The notes under the pieces: generated by a model
Database searches by the model: none
Told to the model about the DNA's origin: nothing
Seen by the model: the letters and a program-made list of their open reading frames with translations, nothing else
Shown here: positions 30,380-41,330 of the stretch, piece after piece
How positions within the stretch are numbered: position 1 is the stretch's first letter
Layout: the number at the start of each line of letters is the position of its first letter
Program-made: the position numbers and the translations under genes
Source of the DNA: Symsagittifera roscoffensis
Lineage: Eukaryota; Xenacoelomorpha; Acoela; Convolutidae
Direction: 5' to 3'
Assembly (NCBI RefSeq): GCF_963678635.1
Contig: NC_087070.1
Span: 8,094,539-8,158,538 of the forward strand
Length of the DNA: 64,000 nt

Positions 30380-31000
30380 TTATTTAAATCAAGAGTTTTT
30401 TCGCAAGATGCAAATTTTGGTTTGATTTTTTCAACACGTTTGCAAAAATTTAATTAATCTTTTTTACAAGATGCAAAAATTGTTTTGGTTTTTTCAACAA
30501 GTGCAAAAATTTTCAACAAATTTTTGTGTTAGATGCAAGTTTTTTCGTGATTTTCTTGAAAACAAATGCAAAAATCTAACTTATTTTTTCTTATGCATAT
30601 GCAAAAATTGTAAAATTTTATAGTAAAAAACTTGTTAAATTAATGCTAAAAATTTTTCACAATTGCTGACTTTGTATGCTATTCCCTATCTTAATACATT
30701 GTTTTTCCAGTATTTTTGATCAATATACATGCAAAGAGGAGATTTTTTTATGATCAAAATTAAAACAAAGATTTTCATTTTCTTAAATTATTAAATATGC
30801 AAGAAAATCCTCTTTCAGTTTTCTTTAAAAAGCGAAAATTTTTAATGAAATTTTTCTTAATTTGCGAGATTTTCTTTGATTTTTTTAACAAGTGTGCAAA
30901 AAAAATTATGAAAATATTTGCATGGTGCAAAAATTATTGTAAAGTTTTTAACATGCTTGCAAAAAATGGTTTAATTTTTTTGCCATCTTTCTAACAAAAT
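30380..31000. repeat. Degenerate GATGCAAAAATT / TTTTTTCAACA repeat tract
   Basis: After the third partial copy of the tandem unit, short variants of GATGCAAAAATT followed by T-rich TTTTTCAACA recur roughly every 40-70 bases to about 31000. They appear to derive from the start of the duplicated unit (CAAGATGCAAATTTTGG). No coding content. The TIR-like words TATTCCCTATCTTAATACAT lie at 30680. Confidence 0.5.
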
Positions 31001-31169
31001 TCTATAAAAGTATTCACCAGATGCATAATTAGTTTCATTTTTGCCAAGTTTTTACCATTGAAATTTCTTAATAAATTTTTCTATGATCTCTTTGTTCCTA
31101 TCTCTTGAAAATAAATTTACTAGATGTAGAACAATTAAATTACAAAGCACAAGACAGTAGCCAATTTAT

Positions 31170-31451
31170 TTACAAATCAAAGAGCTGTCGAGCAGCTGAG
31201 TTCTCAAAATTTTGCAAGTTCTCAATGGAGCCCAAAGCTGGTCTTGCCCCCATCACTGGTGGTTGTCTTGGTGGTTCGCTGACTGGAGTTCTTGGCTCAG
31301 AGAACCCCTCATCCTCTTCGATGGTAATTGGGTTGTCCACAGATCCCTCTTTCCAAGGAAAGAGGAAATCGTCGAATGGTTGGGCTACATATCTAGAGTC
31401 GGGAATTTCGGGGTAGTTCATTCCCACATGCTCGGTCACTTCCTCCATCAT
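31170..31451 (-). pseudogene. Acidic, proline-rich Polinton ORF, unrecognised
   Basis: 93 residues starting MMEEVTEHVGMNYPEIPDSR with FLFPWKEGSVDNPITIEEDE and a PPRQPPVMGARP stretch. It lies between the repeat tract and polymerase B, divergently oriented to the latter. Function unknown; base composition is less AT-rich than its surroundings. Confidence 0.35.
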
Positions 31452-31629
31452 TTACATTTCTCCAAGTTGATTCTCTGTAGGAGGTACTTGCCTTATGATA
31501 TTCGTTGAAATCCCTTCGCATCACTTCCACCATATGCCAGACTTGGATTGGGATGTCCATTCGTGCCAGAAAAACTCCACAAACTGTTTCTCGCACTTGC
31601 ATTTCAAACGTCCCAATTATTTTTAAATA

Positions 31630-34600
31630 ATGCCTGCCCTTAACCGAAACGAGAAAGTCAAATGTGAGGAATGTGGTCAGGAATACAGGAGATCTGATAT
31701 GCGAGACATCAAAAAAGATGTGCTAAAGGAGTTGTTTCTTGTCCTGAATGTAAGTATTCCACTTACAATCAACAAGAAATGAGCTATCATGTGGCTAAGA
31801 AGCATGCTCAACCAAGTTCGAAGCAGTCGACAGTTTGTTCTTCTTGTGAACAAAAGTTCCCCAGTTACTACTCTCTCCAACAACATCGGAGAAAGGAACA
31901 TGGAGCAAAACAAAGGAAACCCAGTGATGCGGTAGCCGACTTGAACAAGATTGTGGAGGAAGAAGGGGAAGATGGTGAAAAACTAAAGGAGGAACTTAGT
32001 GCTTGTCAACATTTTCTGGTGGACACTGAGATGGAGAATGGGAGGCATAAGGTTTTTAACTTTCAAATGTCAAAGTTAGATACCAAGATTATCAAAGAGA
32101 AGCTTGAAGAAGTCTTCAACAAGCTAGATTCCGCTGCAAAAATCAATATTGCTCTTGGATTTGTTCTCCGTAATGTCGAAACGGGAGAATATCGGTATTA
32201 TTATGCACACGAAAACAATTTTTTGTTCGAAAAATCGCATTTACTGTGTACTAAAGCGGATTTGATTACAATCCAAGGAAAAGTTGAAAAGTTTGATATC
32301 GTGGAGCAATGCACCCAAGAACGTCAGAACACAAAGTGGAGGTTCAAGTTGATCACAAATGTTACTTTTTTTGCCGCACTACTGAAAAACATCCCAATGG
32401 GATGTCCAGACTCTGTGTTGCCTGAACCTTTACTGAAAAACCATTCAGTAAACTGTCTTTTATCGGATAAAGATAAACAACCATACAAAGATCATCTTTG
32501 TCTTTTCCGTGCATTAACAATGTATTTGCATGGTCAGAGTAACCTCGATGCTCATACATCTGAGCTGTTTACAGAGTTCATATCAAAATCTGGATACAAT
32601 CCGAAGAAATTTCGTGGAGTGTCAATCGATGATTTACCTCTTGTAGAGGGAATAGTTGAACGAAACATATTCATTCACGATTTTGATATTCAAGAAGGAG
32701 AATATGTTGGAGAATTAGCCAGGCGAAGTATTGGAAAATTTGAAAAAACGGTGAAATTGCTAAGATTCAACGACCATATTATTCACACGAATGATATTGA
32801 TTCCTTCTTCAAGTGTTTTCGATGTCCTAGCTGTGACTGTTTCTTCAACAGATCAGACAACTTGAACCGACATCTTCCAACTTGTAAAGATCGAGTGCGA
32901 CATTTTTATCCCAAAAATGCGTACACACTACGGGAAACAATATTCGAGAAATTGGATGGCTTCAACATTCCCTACAATGAAGATCAGAAATTGTTTAGCA
33001 ATGTTGCAGTTTTTGATTTCGAATCGATTTGTGTTCCCACAGAAGAATTGAAAGCAACTGAAACAACTACTTCGATTGGAAAACATGTCCCTATTTCCGT
33101 ATCAATATCTTCAAATCTGCAAGATGCTCCAATTTTCTTGTGTGAAAAAGATCCAGAACTTCTAATAATTGCTTTTGTTTCCAGCTTGGAACTTCTGGCT
33201 GAAAAAAGTAAACTACAAATGAGAACCAAGTTTCAAGAAATCGAAAACACTGTCAATGATAGAGTCAAAAAGATCTTTGATAAGCTGAATGCTAGAACTT
33301 TAACTAAAAGACTAGAAGTCTTCGATTATGAAGATGAATGTGTTGAGGATGGCGACGAAGATGACATGTCAACACAATTCTTGAGATTTCAAAAAAATCA
33401 GTTGATCGACTTGAAACAGCATTTAGAGCGTTATGTTAATACCTTACCGGTGTTCGGTTTCAATAGCGGCAGATACGATCTGAACCTTATCAAATCTTAT
33501 TTGATTCCAGACCTTATATGTGATAAAGAAATCGAACCAACAGTCATTAAAAAAGCAAATGACTTCATATCATTCAAATTTGGAGGTGTTCAGTTTTTGG
33601 ACATAATGAAATTTCTTGGAGGGGCAACAACATTGGATTCGTTTCTGAAAGCCTATAAAGCAAGTGAGACCAAAGTTTTTTTCCCTTACGAATGGTTTGG
33701 CAGTCCAGACAAGCTTGACTGTAAGGAGTTGCCTCCATATGAAATCTTTTTTAGCAAACTGAGAAACCACAACCCTCTAGAGAAAGATTTCAACGATTAC
33801 CAAAAATTGGTTAATGGAGGACTTGATCAACAAAGTGCGCTGAAAAAGTTGCGTATTCAATCAATTCCACCAACAGGTTTTGCAAATTACTCGTTTTTGA
33901 GAAACATCTGGGAACAACAAAGCATGATTACTTTCAAAGACATCTTACGATGGTACAACAACAAAGATGTTGTTCCCACTCTTGAAGCTATGCAAAAAAT
34001 GAGAGAGTTTTACCATGATAAGGGAATTGACATGCTAAAACTGGGATGCACGCTTCCAAATCTTGCAAATATCTGCTTACACAAGTCGACAAATCACAAA
34101 TTTTACCCGTTCTTTGAAGGAGATAAAGATTTATGAGAGAAAATTAGAGAAGACATGACTGGTGGTCCATCAATAGTTTTTACGCGAAAAGCTGTTGTCG
34201 ATCAAACTTATATTCGTAACTCGTCAAATATTTGTTGGAATTAACGCTAGCCAATTATATCCATTCTCAATGTGTCAAGAGATGCCAACCGGACTTTACA
34301 CAAGATGGGAGTATGACTCTGAAACTGATCGTTTTAAAGCTAGAAATAACAGAACAAGAAATTTCGAGAACATGGTTATGTCCTTTTATCAAGAATTGAG
34401 ACCAGAGTGTAAAATTCAGAGTTTTTACACAACCGGAAAGCAGAAAAAAATTGACTGTTTTCATGCTGATGGTTACTGTGATTTAAAGCTATGGGTTGCT
34501 ACTATCATTTCTGTTCATGTCAAGAAACCCGTCCATCGTTGTCAGAACAAGATATTGAAAGGGGAAATAAGAAGCGAGAAATGGATGAGTTGAGACGAGA

Positions 34601-35954
34601 GTACATAAAAGAAAGAGGTTACAAAATTCAGGAAATGTGGGAGTGTGAGTGGTGGAAGCATTTCAAAACAGATTCGTCAATCAAGAATCATATCAAGACA
34701 AATTTTCCTTATAAAAGACCTCTGTCTACTGATTCTTTCCTTGAAAAAATAAAGAACAGATCTCTTTTTGGTTATGTGCAATGCGATTTAATAGTTCCTG
34801 ACGAGTTGAAGCCTACATTTTCAAATTTTCCTCCAATATTCAAAAATATTGACGTCTCCCGAAATGATATTGGAGAATACATGAAAAACTATTCTGAAGA
34901 AAACGATTTGCTGAAAAACCCACAACGAATGTTGATTTCCAGTTTTAAATTAGAAAATGGTACAATCATCACACCTCTTCTTAACTTCTATCTAAGTCTT
35001 GGACTTCAATGTACAAAAATTTATCGATTTGTTGAGTACACACCTAGGAAATGTTTCAACAAATTTGTTCAATCTGTTGTTGATGCTCGACGAGAAGGAG
35101 ACGAGAATCCACATTCTGGAGTTGTTGTTGAGACGATGAAGCTTCTCGGTAACAGTTCGTACGGTTATCAAATTATGGACAGATCCAGACACACGATAAC
35201 CAAATATCTCGGCGATGAGAAGACACACAAAGCAATAAATGAGAAGTTTTTCAAGCGATTGAATATTGTGAAAAAGGACTTATATGAAGTAGAACTATTG
35301 AAGTCAACAATTGAACATAGAGAACCAATTATTGTAGGTTTTTTCATTCTTCAATACGCCAAACTTAGAATGTTGGAGTTATACTACAACTTCTTCCACA
35401 AGTATTGCGATGAGAATAAATTCGAGGAGTTGGAGATGGATACGAACTCTTTGTATCTAGCATTAGCAGAAGATAACCTGGACGATTGTATATTACCAGA
35501 GAAGAAAGCTCAGTGGACACTTATTCGTCGAAATGATTGTAGAGATGACTTTATAGCTGATGCAGATAAGAATTTTTTTCCACGTACATGCTGCGCTGTT
35601 CACAAAAAGCATGACAAACGAGAACCTGGATTATTCAAAGAAGAATTTCGCTGTACTGAAATGTTGTGCCTGTGCAGCAAGACGTATTGCTGCTATGATA
35701 GTAACAGCGACAAATTCAAATTTAGCAGCAAAAGGCTCAACAAAAGAACGCTAGAAGACACTGGGGATGGACCAATGTCTAAATACAGACGAGTTCTTGA
35801 CGAAGCTGTAAAATTGAAGTCGACCAATCGCGGATTCAAAACCTCCAACCATTTAGTTGGAACATATGAACAAACTAAAAAAGGACTCAGTTTGTTTTAC
35901 CCGAAAAGGGAGGTACTTAATGATGGAATACTTACTAAGCCCTTGAATTTGTAA
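31630..35954 (+). pseudogene. Polinton protein-primed DNA polymerase B region
   Basis: The N-terminal part has C2H2 zinc fingers (CSSCEQKFPSYYSLQQHRRK and CPSCDCFFNRSDNLNRHLPT). The exonuclease motifs are VFDFES and FGFNSGRYDLNLIKSYL. Polymerase motifs are NASQLYPFSM (motif A region) and KLLGNSSYGYQIMD (motif B), with the motif C region near MDTNSLYLALAE. This is the family-B, protein-primed type that copies Polintons from their ends. Broken, with few breaks relative to its length. Confidence 0.9.
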
Positions 35955-36224
35955 GTTTATTCTATAAACTGTAGTAAAATTTCATACCATACAATGATTT
36001 ATATGTTATTCAACTTTTCAACTGTAATATAACAATTTACAGTAATTTAATTTTTTTTTCTGAAAAACTTTATTTCTTCTTTGAAGCTTCAGTTAGGTTT
36101 CAGCATAGTTTCAGACACTTTCAATTTAAACTCTAATGGTTTAAAACAAAATAAAAATCATATCTTAATACAATGAAAAAATCTAAAACTTATCGCATTG
36201 GTGTAGAGAATCTTTAAAAATGGT
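35955..36224. other. AT-rich end region of the Polinton
   Basis: No gene recognised between polymerase B and the right terminal repeat. Confidence 0.5.
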
Positions 36225-36434
36225 AAGATCGGGCGCTAAAAATTTTTCTGAAACTTACCATCTGAAACGTACCATCTTAATACATGGGAAACCTATTCCC
36301 TACCTTAATACATTGTAGACTCTATACCCAATCTTAATACATAGCTGGCTGACCGGATACTCTATAGCCTATGTTAATACATGGGGGTCAGCCACCTCCC
36401 CCCCCCCCCCTGATCACCTCACACATATACTACT
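36225..36434 (-). repeat. Polinton right terminal inverted repeat
   Basis: It ends CTGATCACCT then ACACATATACTACT and is complementary to the left end. It also carries GGCTGACCGGATAC and CCCAATCTTAATACATAGCT, the complements of left-TIR words. Confidence 0.88.
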
Positions 36435-36440
36435 CAATCG
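36435..36440. repeat. Polinton target-site duplication, right
   Basis: CAATCG, identical to 15901-15906. Confidence 0.9.
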
Positions 36441-37155
36441 CGTTTTTCGTTCGAAGTGGATCTAAGAATCAACATTTTTAAACAGTTTTTTTTTCGATGA
36501 GAAATTTTTTAAGCTTTTAATATCGTTCAAATCACGACTGAGAGGACTCAAATATTATATACAATTCAACTCTCTCTAATGATTATTTGTGAACGCTGAT
36601 TTTGCGTGGAAGAAAAAGAAAAAAAAGAAAAGAAAACTAAAACACACCCAAATACAAAGTTTCTCCCATTTTACAATGATCGGAACTTGAATGGTTACCG
36701 TACAGACTTGATCTCTAGTTCAATTGTTCTGCATTTCTTAACTTTTTCCTGGTTATTTTTTAAATTTTTTTTCGAGGGTTTTGCTGGCAATAAATATTGA
36801 TTGATGTAAATTATTGCGTTCTGCAAATTGTAGTTTTTCAGATTCTTTATTTTTTCTGTCTTTCAATCAGCTGTTCTTTTTTTCAAATTATCGCCTTGCC
36901 GGAAAATTTTAAGGGTAATTTTTTTTTCGTTCAGACATGGCGGAAAAGTGTTTTCTCTGTCAAACGCAGTCTTACTGACTTTTCTCAGTCGATGTTTTTG
37001 ACGGTCAAAAACATTGCCAGATCAAAACGCATCTGCTCTTTTGATCACAGAGGTCACAAAAGTACATTTGCTTGGTATAATGCTTCTTCATTCAAGCACT
37101 GTCGCGAGACAGAGTAATTATATCGGAAATGGATTGAAACTGCCAAATTATAACC
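36441..37155. other. Intergenic AT-rich DNA
   Basis: Nothing recognisable; includes an A-rich tract near 36608-36645. Confidence 0.5.
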
Positions 37156-37163
37156 GTCTGAGC

Positions 37164-37370
37164 CAGTTGGCGCCAATATATACTAATTTTAAGGGGGAGC
37201 GCGCGCCGAAAAAACGCAAATGGCCAGAAACGGTTTTTTACCCGTTTTTTAAAAAAATTTGCAGCAAAAACTTTGGAGCAAAAATTTTGGTGAAAATAAG
37301 GTCTTTATAGTGTTTTGGGAGTGCTCGGAGAATCAGTTCAGTCCTCGAGAAAATCCCAGATCCGCACCTG
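37164..37370 (+). mobile_element. hAT-type MITE, short internally deleted copy 3
   Basis: It begins CAGTTGGCGCCAATATATAC and ends GATCCGCACCTG, keeping the internal GGGGGAGCGCGCGCC motif of the family. Flanks GTCTGAGC and GTCTGAGT agree at seven of eight bases, the hAT TSD length. It lacks most of the left half of copy 1. Confidence 0.65.
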
Positions 37371-37378
37371 GTCTGAGT

Positions 37379-37657
37379 CGTAGTTCAATTGGCCGAAGCA
37401 TAAATTGCAAACCTGTAGATCTGGAAACTAGCAAATGTATAAGACAATCTTTAACTCAACTTTGTAAATCTAAACTTTGAACTTTGAACTTAAACAAAAA
37501 ACTAAATAAATAATTTTATTTATCATAGCAAGAAGGGTAGATTAACTACAATAAATTTTACAGGGAGAAACTCAAACAGCATGCAAGGAGCAGTTCAAAA
37601 TTTAGCCGCCATCTTTCGTTTATCCTCTGTTCGTCCGAACGATCCGACTTCATTTGT
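37379..37657. other. Intergenic AT-rich DNA
   Basis: Nothing recognisable. Confidence 0.5.
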
Positions 37658-37765
37658 TCAGTCGCTGTTGTCCCCTTCGTGGATCCAATCTTCGTCTTGA
37701 TACTCGACTTCATCATCCAGACCATCAATTGAGGGTGCCGACAACATTCCTTCACACAACATTCT
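37658..37765 (-). CDS. Candidate acidic C-terminal exon
   Basis: The frame reads CEGMLSAPSIDGLDDEVEYQ then DEDWIHEGDNSD and a TGA stop. It is more GC-rich and less biased than the surroundings, and the acidic tail resembles a real protein end. No firm acceptor can be chosen, and the gene it belongs to is unknown; it could be the end of the gene that contains the exon at 40059-40169. Confidence 0.25.
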   Translation of the reverse strand, partial: RMLCEGMLSAPSIDGLDDEVEYQDEDWIHEGDNSD

Positions 37766-38910
37766 CATTTACCACTGTCCCTGTGTCATTTTAAAACTCC
37801 AATTTCTTAATTTTAGTTTCTGAGATTTTCTTATCTGTGAACCAAATTAATAAAATTTGCCATGACTATTTATACAGATTTTTTTTTTAAAAATTGCCTT
37901 TTGATATTAGAAAAAAGTGCTCCAACCGCAGTTATTTCTGGTATGAAATAATATAGAGCAAAGAATTCAAAATTGAACTTCGTTGTGTTCTTGAATGTTC
38001 GTGGTTTTTGGCTATTTTGAGCTATTTTTTTAAGTATCTGAATGCCGGTCTGGTGTTTCTCACAAGAAATATAAGCTAACGCGAGTCGCATTTATTTTAT
38101 TTCTATAACTGATCCGTATCGTGAAAGCTATAATCTAAGACAACAGTTCACTTTGAAGCCCTGTTTCCAAATTCTGATTTTGCTCCACACCAATGAACAC
38201 TCCGTTATAAAGATTCCAAAAGCTGATTAGAGCAACAACGGTGAAGAAAGTAAGACTTTAAAGTAAGACTCAAAAAGTGAAGAGTTTAAATGAACAAAAA
38301 ATCATAATAAACCAAAAAATATTTTAAGAAAATTAAAACAAGTTCTGGGTTTTTTGAAAAGATGAACATTTTTTAGATCAAATTTGAAGTAAAATCAAAT
38401 GAACCGATTTAGTCGATCCACATTCTTCTTCGTCTGCACTTGCTTAACTGTTTCGCACTTGATTTACCTATCCCATGTTGTGAAAAAAGATTGGTTAATT
38501 TGATTTGAATTGCTGATTTAATTTGAATTGGTTCTACAAATTGATTTGCATTGGATCACTCTGAGTTGTTCACTCTAGAAATGGTCCTAGTTTGGCTAAG
38601 TGAAAAAAAAGTGCGCATTTTATTTCCAATTTAAGGAACCCGCTTTTAAGTGCACAATCAATTCACACAAATGCGGAATCCTTTCATAAGAGTAATGGGG
38701 AATCCCAAATCCCTTTCAATATTACCTTGTTGCGAATTCCACGGCACAACTAACGTGCCGCAAAACTTTTGTGACAATGAATTGCTTGACGATTCTGTGA
38801 AAAAATTTTTGGTAAATGGGTTCAATGAACAACTTTGAAAATGTTTAAAAACGAATTTCTGGGTTAACGAGACTTGCACATACCAAAACGTGAACGTGGC
38901 AAAACTAAGA
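37766..38910. other. Non-coding AT-rich DNA
   Basis: No gene or repeat supported; short open frames on both strands near 38650-38880 lack any recognised domain. Confidence 0.45.
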
Positions 38911-39508
38911 TTGCAATAGATTATCGCCAGTGAAATCTACAGTTCAGCAACTTAGTTTCTTAATGACCTAAATAATAGATTGTTCTGACTATCAAATCGA
39001 TTATAGTCGATTGCAATTTATACTTATTTTTAATCGATTCGACGGTCATCAAAATTCATTTTCAAGTGCTTATTTTGGTACCTCCATGCAGATTGTATAC
39101 AGATTTAATCTTGTTTATACTGATGATTTTACTACGTAATTTTGTACGCAATATCTTGTTTATATTGATGATTTTCATGATTTGCGTCGTTTAGTTTGAA
39201 TTCAACTTTTGTTTTGAGTTTTTAAGAAGCATGCTTCTAAGAGTAACAAAAAATAAACTTTTCAGACAATTTAATTGATTTTTTTGGATCCTTAGAAAAT
39301 GCATTACAATCGATTAAAATCAATTTTATACAGATTCTGTACATATTCTGTACAGATGAGTTTATACCGCAAAAAATCCATTTTCTAGACTATATAATCA
39401 ATTTTCTGACCTGTATAAAATCCCTATTTTTGTGTCTAATTCGGTTACATACAATCGAGTTTTTACTAGTCGAAAATCTGTATAAAAATCGATTATAATC
39501 TATTGCAA
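38911..39508. repeat. Inverted-repeat segment with ATCGATTATAATCGATTGCAAT-like words
   Basis: GATTGCAATAGATTAT at 38911 is repeated in reverse complement near 39490, and several copies of TCGATT, TTGCAAT and CTGTACA words lie between. It could be a decayed MITE; no target duplication was identified. Confidence 0.35.
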
Positions 39509-40058
39509 TCCGTTTTTTCGCCAATGCAGGCTACTTAAGAATCTCACCTTTTTTGCTCTCATTAATTTTAAGATGGTTTCTTCATACTTGGAGGTTTCTG
39601 CCAGTTGAACAACTTTGCAGATTTTTTGTATTTTTGAGATCTTTTCAATACCGTATATTATCCATGTTCAGGTCGTCCTATTTTTCATACCATAATAATT
39701 TTCATGTTATATCAAAAATGGTATCAAAGTTCTCTTCTTAAAAAACTTGAAGGATAAGATTGTTTAGTTGATCCCAAAAATTGCAGTTAATAAACTATTG
39801 AAAACTTTTTTAATGAGAAATTATAACTTACTTTAGTTAGATACTCTTCATTTTCATTAATTTTTTTGTTATGAAAAAAAAATTGTTCTAAAAAATGTTC
39901 ACCAATTATACGTGGAGCTGAAGCCTGAGGTGTAAAAATGGCAACACTTGTACGGATGATGGGCACTGGTTTTAGATAGGGAAGGCAGAGGAAAATGGAA
40001 TTTAGTGAAGCCTTGAAGGGGTATTGGAGTGTTTGAGAGGGTAGTGATATAGTTTTAC
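39509..40058. other. Probable intronic or intergenic DNA
   Basis: Nothing recognisable. Confidence 0.4.
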
Positions 40059-40169
40059 CCTGGGCGCCGATGACCTGCACAAAGTCTGTGAGAGTGATTG
40101 CCCCGGCACATCCTTTGCCCAGTTTCTCAATCATGTCCACAACTTCATCTCTGGACACCATTCCAAATT
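40059..40169 (-). CDS. EF-hand-like exon, separate gene or alternative exon
   Basis: Between acceptor TTTGACAG and donor CAGG|GTAAAA the frame reads EFGMVSRDEVVDMIEKLGKG, then CAGAITLTDFVQVIGAQG. The start G-M-V-S-R-D-E fits the second half of an EF-hand calcium loop, as if the preceding exon ended inside the loop; the rest resembles a degenerate second EF-hand. It lies downstream of the stop codon of the EF-hand gene below and its phase (1) does not match that gene's last exon, so it is kept separate. Confidence 0.5.
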
Positions 40170-40493
40170 CTGTCAAACCAATAATAATTTAAGATACAGT
40201 TTTAAAACCTGTTGGGGTACCGACGTCATGGTCTCAAGGTTAAAAGAAATACAGAAGGAAGATTAATAACTGAATTAAGATCTTGTTTCTGAACTTGAAT
40301 TAACGTCCTTGAGTTCTTTGTTCTATGGACTCAGGCACAATGTCTAGACAAGTATTTTATTTAGTTGAACCAAGTCAAAAAGAACTATACATCAAAAAGA
40401 ACTATACAGTTTTTAAATACTCAGTCAATGGCTTTTCTATACAACTTTTCCCGACCAGTGATTTACTTCAAATCAAATTTACATTACGACTCA

Positions 40494-40745
40494 CTCGGGG
40501 GCGGAATAACGATTCTTTAAAGCGTCCGGAAGTAAAATCCCAATAAAGACCCTGCTTAGAGCAAATGTCATTTTTGGGCAATTTTTGGAAAGAACTGGCT
40601 AAAAGTTGTGTTTTTTGGAGCAAGTTCCACCTCAAAAGGAGCATATATTGGCGCCAAAGGCACATTTAGAATGTTTATAGGATCGAAACCGAGTGTCGTT
40701 AAATATGGCCAAAGCAGGACCCCTCTAATCCCATCCTTGGACTTA
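40494..40745 (-). mobile_element. Diverged hAT-type MITE relative
   Basis: It shares the family words ATATTGGCGCCAAAGGC and GAGC...CCACCTCAAAAGGAGC in reverse orientation, with a GGGGGCGGA-like left end. It is much more decayed than the other copies, and the ends are uncertain. Confidence 0.4.
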
Positions 40746-40959
40746 CGTAAACGTACAATGTCCAATTGTTTTGAAATAAACGAGTTCCAAATAGAATTGG
40801 TCCCCACTATAAGCCTTGTAAACTAATGGTTCACACACAAAATCTCTTTTTGTTGGTAGTTGGAAAACTATAATGAACCTTGTCAAATTTTCCGGGGAAA
40901 TAACCGAAACTTTGACGCCATTTTAAAACAACTCTGAACATATCTTAACTTGGCGAAAC

Positions 40960-41060
40960 TTGGAGAAGGTTGACTTGAATTATGTCTGATGGTATGTCTA
41001 AATCGATAGATCGAGGGTTCGAGGCCCGCAGTGATCCGTGCTCGTTGCTTGCGGTTGTGG
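40960..41060 (+). repeat. Possible tRNA-derived SINE fragment
   Basis: GGTTCGAGGCC at 41016-41026 is an exact RNA polymerase III B-box (GGTTCGANNCC). About 35 bases upstream TATGTCTGATGG loosely fits an A-box. The rest does not fold into a tRNA. Confidence 0.35.
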
Positions 41061-41165
41061 ATGACACAAAATTACCAGCAGAGAACTAACTGACCATGTT
41101 TTTCTTATCGCTTTTGGTTGATTGATTTTAATTAATTTAGAGTTATAATCAATAAAATCAGTCCA

Positions 41166-41330
41166 CTAACTCTTCAAGCTCTCCCACATTTGGTCGCAAG
41201 AGATGACCCCGTCCCTGTCGCTGTCTATAGTCTCAAACGTCCTCTTCAACTCTTCTTCACTCAATGGACCATCCACACACTTCAAAATCTCCTCCAGCAA
41301 CCGCACAAAGTCTACATTGCCATTGTTCTG
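41166..41330 (-). CDS. EF-hand gene, last exon
   Basis: The acceptor is TTTTTCTTAG. It reads QNNGNVDFVRLLEEILKCVD, then GPLSEEELKRTFETI, the loop DSDRDGVISCDQ and MWESLKS before the stop. The spacing S-E-E-E-L-K-R-T-F-x-x-x-D-x-D-x-D-G is the calmodulin EF3-type helix-loop. Position 12 of the loop is glutamine rather than glutamate. Confidence 0.7.
   Translation of the reverse strand, partial: QNNGNVDFVRLLEEILKCVDGPLSEEELKRTFETIDSDRDGVISCDQMWESLKS

Larger units (their letters stand above)
15907..36434. mobile_element. Polinton/Maverick element, broken, with internal tandem duplication
   Basis: The ends read AGTAGTATATGTGT and, at the right, its reverse complement; they are flanked by the perfect 6-bp duplication CAATCG (15901-15906 and 36435-36440). 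AG-type termini and 6-bp TSDs are the Polinton signature. Within lie an adenain-like protease, major capsid protein, a basic minor protein, a penton-like minor capsid protein, retroviral-type integrase, FtsK/HerA-type packaging ATPase, several conserved small ORFs and protein-primed DNA polymerase B. The element is 20.5 kb, a typical length, but about 5 kb of it is a second copy of one block. It is broken in many genes (roughly ten or more breaks by eye). The block copies differ at only a few percent of positions, so the duplication is younger than the insertion. Confidence 0.95.
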
